A stretch of DNA of 19,084 nt from NCBI GenBank assembly GCA_900552425.1, contig URZR01000011.1:1-19084 (forward strand), written 5' to 3'. Both the position numbers and the translations under genes were made by a program. The notes under the pieces are model-generated. The model had not been told where the DNA came from. It was given only the letters and a program-made list of their open reading frames with translations, and ran no database searches. Within the stretch, counting starts at the first letter, position 1, and each line of letters starts with the position of its first letter. Below, piece after piece: positions 15,053 to 19,084 of the stretch. Source of the DNA: an uncultured Collinsella sp. (GTDB lineage Bacteria; Actinomycetota; Coriobacteriia; Coriobacteriales; Coriobacteriaceae).

Positions 15053-17525
15053 AGACGACAGCAGCACAAATGCGGCAGCAGATACCGTAGAGAACAGCAC
15101 CGCAACATCTACCGGCACCAGCGCAGTCAACACGGAAAGCGCCAACGGCACCGCCGCCACGCCCGGCACCGCCGCCACGCCCGGCACCGCCGCCGCAACC
15201 GGCACCCCCGCCCCATCCCTTCGTGCCCAAACCAACGGCACGCCCGAGGCAATCTCCACCACGTCACAAGCCGGCTACGCCCACTCAGCAACGGCAACCC
15301 AAAACGGCGTCACCTTCACCGTCTCGTGGAACGACGCCCCCGCGGGCACCGCGACGACCTTCCACGTAACCCAAGCCAACGGCTCGTCCCAGGCCAAGGC
15401 GCGCATGGACGTGCCCACCTATTGGGACGGCGGCAGCCAGGAAAGCGTCTGCGACCCGTCGCGCCCGGCATGGGGCAGCTACAACAGCCTGGGCACCGCG
15501 GGCCACGACTTTACCTTTGAATTCACGGCATCGGGCACGTACCGCATCTACTTCTACTTTATGGACAACGACAGAAACGACCCCCAAAACGACAAGGGGA
15601 TCTACTACCTGCGTACCACGGCGGAGGTGACCGTAAACGACGCCGCCCGCCCGAGCGTCACGCAGATCGTCAACAGCGCCGTGGACCTGTGCAGGCAAGA
15701 GACAAACGGCTCGGAATACAACATGGCGCTGTGGCTCCACGACTGGACGCTCGACCAGCTGGAGTACGACCACAACCTCAACTGGTGCTCGGCCGAAAGC
15801 GGCCTCACGCGCCGCCAGGGCACCTGCGAGAGCTACCAGCGCATCTACTCCAAGCTCCTTGACGCCGCGGGCATCGTCAGCGGCCGTATCACCGGCAACG
15901 GCCACACCTGGAACGCCGTAAAGATCGACGGCAAATGGTGCCAGATGGACCTAACCTGGGACGACACCAGCGACAACTGGTACGGAGACCTGGACCAGCG
16001 TCATCTGTACTTTGGCCTGACCGACGAGCTCATGGCAATCGCCCACTCCGACCACACGGCTAACTACCAGAAGGACGGCTACGCCTACCGCTCAACCGAC
16101 CTGTCCAACAATTACTTTGTGCGAAACGGCAAGGCTGATGAATGGGCCGAAAAGTATGCCGACCGTATTCATCAGCACTTGGATGCTAAGGCAGAAAGCT
16201 TTTCTATTGATGCTGATAACCAGTCGTTCCCGCCGAGCATCTCGGGAATTCAGAATGGGATTGTTGCTTATACGATGAATCTGAGGGAGTGGAAGACTGA
16301 TGGCGCAAAAGTTGAGCTTATGGCAGCATCTAGCGTCACAAAAGAATCGAACAGCAAATGGAGCGCCAAGTACGACTTCATGGCAAGCTATGAGACCACG
16401 TACGCCATAACAACCATGCCGAAGGACTGTGAATTATACAGCGGAGCCCAAGCCGAATTCACCGTAACGGCACCAAGCGCGACATCGTTCCAATGGCAAT
16501 GCTCCGACAACGGAGGTTCGAGTTGGTACAACACGGGTATAGGCGGCGAAACTTCCAGGCAGAAAACCCTGAGGTTTGCATCCAATGCCCAGCTCGCGAA
16601 GAGGCTCTACCGCTGCCTAGTCTCGTTCCCGAACAGCAGCACCCTCGCAAGCGAGCCCGCACGCCTCGTCCTTGTCGCCCGATACGCCATCAGCTCCCAG
16701 CCCGAAGACTGCACAACTACCGCAGGGTCAACAGCGTTCTTCGCCATCGAAGCAGAGCGGGCTACTTCGTTCCAGTGGCAATGCTCCGACAATGAGGGCA
16801 GAACATGGTACAACACAGGAATCGGAGGTGAGACTTCCACGCAGGCGAGAATCGAGTTCACTGCAAGTACGGGATTGACAAAACGCCGCTATAGATGCTT
16901 GGCGTTCTTCCCTGATGGGACTAGCTCGGCTTCAAGCACTGCGCAACTAAAACTAAGCGCTAACCAAATAACCGGGCAACCGCGAGACACAGCTGCCTCG
17001 ACAGGATCCGAAGCCTCTTTCTCCGTGCGAGCCCTAGGTGCCATCTCGTACCAGTGGCAATGTTCCGACAATGATGGAAAGGGCTGGTACGACACCGGGA
17101 TTGGCAATGCCGCCTCAAAGCAGCCTACGCTGCGGTTCACCGCCAGTGCCGCACTTGCGAAACGTCTCTACAGGTGCGTTGTCACCTTCCAGGATGGAAC
17201 AACGGCCGCGACTCAAAACGCCAAACTCTCGTTATTGTCAAATAAAGAGAGGATCACCACGCAGCCGAAAGACTGCGCAACGAGCGTAGGAATTGAGGCC
17301 TCGTTCTCAATCGACGCTGAGCACGCGGCCGCATTTCAATGGCAATGTTCTGACAACGGAGGCAGGACCTGGTACAACACCGCAATCGGAGGTGTCACCT
17401 CGAAAAGTTGCACCATGAGTTTCATTGCAACCGAAGGCTTGGCAAAGAGGCTGTTCCGATGCTTAGTCTCCCTCGAAGACGGTTCGACGCAAGCCTCCGA
17501 GGCAGTCAGGCTGCTTCTGCGGTAA
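14892..17525 (+). CDS. Secreted transglutaminase-like protein with four Ig-like repeats
   Basis: 877 residues. ATG at 14892 follows GAGAGG and opens a signal peptide (KRPLYYLLCAIACTSMVSA, cleavage probably near residues 25-30). Then come an Ala/Thr-rich linker with GTAATP repeats (to about 120), a beta-sandwich region (about 130-250), and a transglutaminase-like domain with the triad visible: Cys312 in GTCESYQ, His338 in GNGHTWNAV, Asp353 in MDLTWDD. Four ~94-residue Ig-like repeats fill about 504-877, each with QWQCSDN.G..WY.T.IG and LAKRLYRC. No LPXTG or C-terminal membrane helix is present, so it is released or held non-covalently. The activity (peptide crosslinking, peptidoglycan or protein cleavage) cannot be read. 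It is convergent with the SDR gene. Confidence 0.9.
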   Translation: MKRPLYYLLCAIACTSMVSATLPMPAIAEAMQPQETAEQQAQADATNSDTAKAEDDSSTNAAADTVENSTATSTGTSAVNTESANGTAATPGTAATPGTAAATGTPAPSLRAQTNGTPEAISTTSQAGYAHSATATQNGVTFTVSWNDAPAGTATTFHVTQANGSSQAKARMDVPTYWDGGSQESVCDPSRPAWGSYNSLGTAGHDFTFEFTASGTYRIYFYFMDNDRNDPQNDKGIYYLRTTAEVTVNDAARPSVTQIVNSAVDLCRQETNGSEYNMALWLHDWTLDQLEYDHNLNWCSAESGLTRRQGTCESYQRIYSKLLDAAGIVSGRITGNGHTWNAVKIDGKWCQMDLTWDDTSDNWYGDLDQRHLYFGLTDELMAIAHSDHTANYQKDGYAYRSTDLSNNYFVRNGKADEWAEKYADRIHQHLDAKAESFSIDADNQSFPPSISGIQNGIVAYTMNLREWKTDGAKVELMAASSVTKESNSKWSAKYDFMASYETTYAITTMPKDCELYSGAQAEFTVTAPSATSFQWQCSDNGGSSWYNTGIGGETSRQKTLRFASNAQLAKRLYRCLVSFPNSSTLASEPARLVLVARYAISSQPEDCTTTAGSTAFFAIEAERATSFQWQCSDNEGRTWYNTGIGGETSTQARIEFTASTGLTKRRYRCLAFFPDGTSSASSTAQLKLSANQITGQPRDTAASTGSEASFSVRALGAISYQWQCSDNDGKGWYDTGIGNAASKQPTLRFTASAALAKRLYRCVVTFQDGTTAATQNAKLSLLSNKERITTQPKDCATSVGIEASFSIDAEHAAAFQWQCSDNGGRTWYNTAIGGVTSKSCTMSFIATEGLAKRLFRCLVSLEDGSTQASEAVRLLLR
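16401..17522 (+). repeat. Four in-frame Ig-like repeats
   Basis: The conserved QWQCSDN codons start at 16491, 16773, 17052 and 17337, giving periods of 282, 279 and 285 bp (94, 93 and 95 residues). The Trp and two Cys of each unit (QWQC and YRC/FRC) probably form the core and a disulfide. DNA identity between units is moderate, highest around the QWQCSDN codons, so the duplication is not very recent. Confidence 0.9.
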
Positions 17526-17560
17526 AGGCGATCTCATACTTTAAAGCGCCCGCAAAGCCA

Positions 17561-18400
17561 CTACCGGATATCACAGACCCCACGGCCACCGGAGACGTAC
17601 AAAGTGTCACCAACGACCATGTCGCCCATGGGGCTGGCCAACATCACGGCGAACTCTGCGATCTCCTCGGGCATGGCGAACCTGCCAAGCCTGTTGTCCT
17701 CAGCGGAGATGCTGTCGCCCTTCTCGACGCCAAGAAGAGGAGTCGCCGTACTGCCGGGCGCAATCGCGTTGACTACAATGCTATGAGGAACCAGGGCGGA
17801 TGCCATGCCCTCAGTGATGCCCTTCAGGCCCCACTTCGACACGCGGTAGGGAGACCATGCGGGCTCGTTGCCGGCCGAGGACGAGACGATAAGGATATGC
17901 CCATTGCTGACCTTATCGGAAATCATGCGCTTTGCAACAGACTGCACCATGAAGTAGACGCCGCGCAGGTTGATGTCCAAGATGCGATCGTATTCCTCAA
18001 CTGAAAAATCGAGAAACCCGCCCATGGAGACGTCCTCGGTGTGAACGCCGGCAGAATTGACTAGGATATTGATGGGGCCGTAGAATGCCACCGCCTCGTC
18101 GATGACTTTCGAAAAGGTGTCTGGCTCGGCAAGGTCGACAACAACCCCGGCGCAATTCCCGCCAAGCTCTAACACCACCTTGTCGACCTTCGCGCGCCTA
18201 GTGCCGGCGATGACAACATTCGCGCCGTTCTTCAGGAACGCCTTGGCGACCGCCTTGCCGATACCGCCTGAGCCTCCCACTACGAGGGCGGTCTTCCCCT
18301 TGAGCAAGGATTCATCGCCGACGGTCTGCATCACAGGCTGTATATTCTTGGCTTTGAGAGCGACGATGCCCTGCTTGATTGCGTGCTTTAGATTCGCCAT
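17561..18400 (-). CDS. Short-chain dehydrogenase/reductase (SDR)
   Basis: 279 residues from ATG at 18400, with GAGGAG upstream inside the end of the preceding gene. Classical SDR features: NAD(P)-binding GGSGGIG (42-48), NSAG (115-118), Asn144 in DINLRG, Ser near 174, and YRVSK with catalytic Tyr185 and Lys189. APGSTATP follows as the usual post-catalytic loop. A ~30-residue N-terminal extension precedes the Rossmann core. The start codon lies four bases after the stop of the glycosyltransferase gene, so the two are translationally coupled and the SDR probably makes or modifies a sugar or polyol precursor for a surface polymer. The substrate is not known. Confidence 0.93.
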   Translation of the reverse strand: MANLKHAIKQGIVALKAKNIQPVMQTVGDESLLKGKTALVVGGSGGIGKAVAKAFLKNGANVVIAGTRRAKVDKVVLELGGNCAGVVVDLAEPDTFSKVIDEAVAFYGPINILVNSAGVHTEDVSMGGFLDFSVEEYDRILDINLRGVYFMVQSVAKRMISDKVSNGHILIVSSSAGNEPAWSPYRVSKWGLKGITEGMASALVPHSIVVNAIAPGSTATPLLGVEKGDSISAEDNRLGRFAMPEEIAEFAVMLASPMGDMVVGDTLYVSGGRGVCDIR

Positions 18401-18404
18401 GCAC

Positions 18405-19084
18405 CTACTCCTCGACATCCATGAACTTGCCTTTATCGGCCTCGAGCCCCTTCCGATTTCGATCTATGACCAGCTTCGCGTAAAGCACGGGTGCCATTCC
18501 GCAGCATGCAATCTTTACTTTCTCGGAACGGCCGACCTCGCTGTTCTTGAACACGGACAGCCAGTTCTTCCTAACGTACGCCGTACATTCTTTCACGAGT
18601 TCACCTTCGGAGTCCATTTCATCCGCACCTATTATCTGAGTGAGTAGGAACTCGTAGTTTCGCCAGATATGCCAATCGCATGCGTGGCGAACCATCGGAG
18701 TGTCCAGAGTCAAGTTCTCTTTAATGAATTTAATATTTCCAAGGGCGTTCTTGCCATTTTGAACGTTGTAGTTGGTAAGACCGCTACCCATGTTATTCAA
18801 ACGGTAGTTGTAAACCTTACGTCTACCGACGCCCACATGATTAGAGTGCTGTGCAACCTCGGTAGCAAAGTACAGACCCTCGCCGAACCAAGGAACGGAA
18901 AACGAAATATTGTTGTCGACAACTACGGAGCGTTTGTACAACTTATTCCAAGGCCCTAGTCTCATAAAGGGATAGATGATGGCAGAGGTAGCGCGCTCTG
19001 CCGACCAGGTCTCTCGGACATCCTCAACAATCTGCTCCCTATCACGCGTTGTAAAGAGATTCACCGAGTAGGACATGTCGGAGC
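18405..19084 (-). CDS. Family 2 glycosyltransferase, C-terminal part (5' end outside window)
   Basis: The frame is open past the window edge (an internal ATG at 19076 is probably not the start). Visible residues show the GT2 pattern of EpsJ/WfgS-type enzymes: GPWNKLYKRSVV (the W.KLYKR box), then NISFSVPWFGEGLYFATEV, where the family normally has a GED motif; here it reads GEGLYF, so the usual Asp is replaced. YNYRLN follows. The helical C-terminal part (about 115 residues) contains KEN.TLD and WHIWRNYEFLL. Such enzymes add sugars to a lipid-linked surface polysaccharide at the inner membrane face. The gene is followed after four bases by the SDR gene. Confidence 0.85.
   Translation of the reverse strand, partial: SDMSYSVNLFTTRDREQIVEDVRETWSAERATSAIIYPFMRLGPWNKLYKRSVVVDNNISFSVPWFGEGLYFATEVAQHSNHVGVGRRKVYNYRLNNMGSGLTNYNVQNGKNALGNIKFIKENLTLDTPMVRHACDWHIWRNYEFLLTQIIGADEMDSEGELVKECTAYVRKNWLSVFKNSEVGRSEKVKIACCGMAPVLYAKLVIDRNRKGLEADKGKFMDVEE

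Overview
The window reads as chromosomal DNA from a high-GC Actinomycetota gut commensal, most likely a Coriobacteriia member such as Collinsella. This is inferred from GC-rich codon choice, strong GGAGG-type ribosome sites, and the family set (GltD-like Fe-S/FAD oxidoreductase with a TetR regulator and a DUF5692-type membrane protein). No rRNA, tRNA or CRISPR array was seen.

Layout. (1) 1-4327: a divergent unit. A large Fe-S/FAD oxidoreductase (minus strand, C-terminus cut by the window edge) faces a TetR regulator and a DUF5692-like membrane protein. Two matching TTGAC-type palindromes sit in the shared promoter region, and a strong terminator closes the plus-strand side. (2) 4461-5948: a single-pass membrane protein with an acidic cytoplasmic tail. 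(3) 5949-7994: an intergenic block with repeated modules, then a short, divergent Cys/Met-metabolism PLP-fold protein. A terminator separates it from a broken NAD-epimerase-like gene carrying both an in-frame amber codon and a one-base frameshift.

(4) 8200-14000: an A+T-richer accessory island that looks like a phage-defence island. It holds an XRE-type HTH gene preceded by a 57-codon TTG-start ORF under a perfect 34-bp palindrome. Next come two tandem copies of a ~128-bp structured repeat, then a wrecked locus in which the 5' end of one abortive-infection gene is joined to the 3' half of an AbiH gene. An intact Abi_2 (AbiD/AbiF-type) HEPN protein follows, with a 22-bp perfect hairpin and terminator downstream. 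The island ends with a co-oriented gene pair, DUF6119/TIGR04141 plus DUF4238, which is the best candidate for an undescribed two-gene defence module.

(5) 14369-19084: back to GC-rich DNA. An ORF of unknown function runs out of frame into a secreted transglutaminase-like protein with four ~94-residue Ig-like repeats. Convergent to it are an SDR oxidoreductase and a family 2 glycosyltransferase, four bases apart, probably the end of a surface-polysaccharide operon.

The flanks suggest surface biology and redox metabolism. The centre suggests repeated gain and decay of defence genes at one chromosomal site. Family names come from recalled motif patterns; no database search was run.
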